64,000 nucleotides of DNA from Gerris lacustris (taxonomy: Eukaryota; Arthropoda; Insecta; Hemiptera; Gerridae). The stretch's first letter is position 1. The number at the start of each line of letters is the position of its first letter. Below, in pieces: positions 62,976-64,000 of the stretch. The notes beneath the pieces were generated by a model. That model did not search any database, was not told the DNA's origin, and saw nothing but the letters and a program-made list of their open reading frames with translations. The position numbers and the translations under genes are program-made. The stretch lies in NCBI GenBank assembly GCA_951217055.1, contig OX578284.1, positions 43,303,467-43,367,466 of the forward strand, in the 5' to 3' direction.

Positions 62976-64000
62976 GAATAAAGAAGGCTTGCCTATATAT
63001 CTATATCTACCATTTTATTTTTTTATCTTACTATAATATACTTAACGAATTATAGCTACCTATATTTGAATTTAATTAATATTTTAATACTATAGATTCT
63101 AGATTTATGAATTACCTCAAAAATGATCTAGTATTAGAAAGTGCTATTAATAAATTAAAGTATAAAAAATGTAATTGCAATTGAAATTTTACTCATTTTT
63201 TTCTTGTTGATTTTGGACGGTTCAGATATGTTCTGATTGGTTCATCAATTCAGTGTTTGTAACACCTTTCTCTCAGTAGTAGTAAGTAGATAGTGGAAAC
63301 CTTTTTTAAAAAAATTGAGTGCTTTTTTGAAATAGTTAGTGATTTTTTTTCTAATTTCATCATTTAAGTAATACAATTTAAATTTAAAAATTATTATTCA
63401 AATTAACTTTACTGCCCATAAAATATCTCTTTAAAGTATCTTAAACACGTTTAAAAACGAAAAACAGAACCGCAAAGCAATATTTAAGATGTCTCATTTA
63501 ATTTTTTAGTTACCAGCTATAACCCCCATCCTTTGCTCCCTAAAAACTTTTGGCCGCGACCTACATTTTAAGTAACTCCTATTCTATTTTTCAACAAAAA
63601 TTTCGTCGTTTTTTAACAGATACTAAATTATGTTCACCGTAAATTTAGTTTTGTAGAGCAGAAAATATTACTTTAAAAGTTTTTGTGAAATGAAATAAAA
63701 GATTAAACCGTATTTCATTAATTATATATGCTTTGAGGTAATAAATAATTTATTCTGGAATCATTCTAATTCATATTTATATTCTTTCTTCTTATTTATC
63801 TAATAAATATATTTTAATAATACCATTATGTATTTAATTTATTTAATAGTACTAGAACTAATTATTATTATTTTATGAAAATCAAATTTTTATTATTTAT
63901 TTTGTCATTTTTCTATGCATTTATTTATTTTTTTAATATTCTAGAAGTTACTTTCATGCACATAGGTATATGCTTTAAATTTTAAATATATTTATGTGTA
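62972..64000. other. Gene-free AT-rich stretch to window end
   Basis: No gene, RNA or repeat ends recognised. Confidence 0.4.

Overview
The window is eukaryotic nuclear DNA. It is very AT-rich, carries one intron-rich gene on the + strand, and is packed with DNA-transposon debris, SINEs, non-LTR fragments, minisatellites and TA runs. The protein and repeat content suggest an arthropod, most probably an insect. I cannot name the species from sequence alone.

Region 1 to about 38.5 kb is the 3' part of a Vps13B (vacuolar protein sorting 13B, Cohen-syndrome protein family) orthologue. I could chain 35 coding exons (606 to 38352) by GT/AG sites and codon phase. Their summed length is 7,338 nt, an open frame of 2,445 codons plus a TAA stop. 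The 5' part of the gene, including the N-terminal chorein region, lies upstream of the window. The exons cover the later rod region, the VAB adaptor-binding region, the conserved C-terminal helical segment and the terminal PH-like domain. Introns run from about 80 bp to 4.4 kb and hold nearly all the mobile elements: pogo/Tigger-like and PIF/Harbinger-like elements with TA or TAA target duplications, hAT elements with perfect 8-bp duplications, foldback elements, tRNA-type SINEs, and relics of non-LTR and LTR retrotransposons.

Region 38.5 to 64 kb has no host gene that I can support. It begins with the likely 3' UTR and a cluster of AATAAA signals, followed by a minisatellite of about 62 bp period (39.6-40.3 kb). 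Further on are a tRNA-derived SINE (43.8 kb), a long-inverted-repeat element (44.5 kb), a comparatively GC/CpG-rich segment (47.56-47.96 kb), a decayed Harbinger transposase (48.4-48.7 kb), several inverted-repeat elements (51.5-52.7 kb), and a 74-bp satellite array (55.8-56.8 kb) with a 1.8-kb element next to it whose inverted repeats are about 300 bp. The end of the window has further hAT and short exon-carrying elements and long (TA)n tracts.

The most unusual material is in the repeats. One family occurs in two copies (36.4 and 59.7 kb); each carries a GCGCATGCGCG box, a hairpin, the start of a coding exon (MSESSDFDEN-type) and a CpG-rich 3' hairpin. A 1.16-kb inverted-repeat element carries a segment resembling 5S rRNA. 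A near-palindrome of the type GTCACGCGAGTGAC recurs in intron 34. A class of repeats shares the text 'GATTTTGATGAAATTTG' and 'ATGGCGGCCATCTTGAA'.
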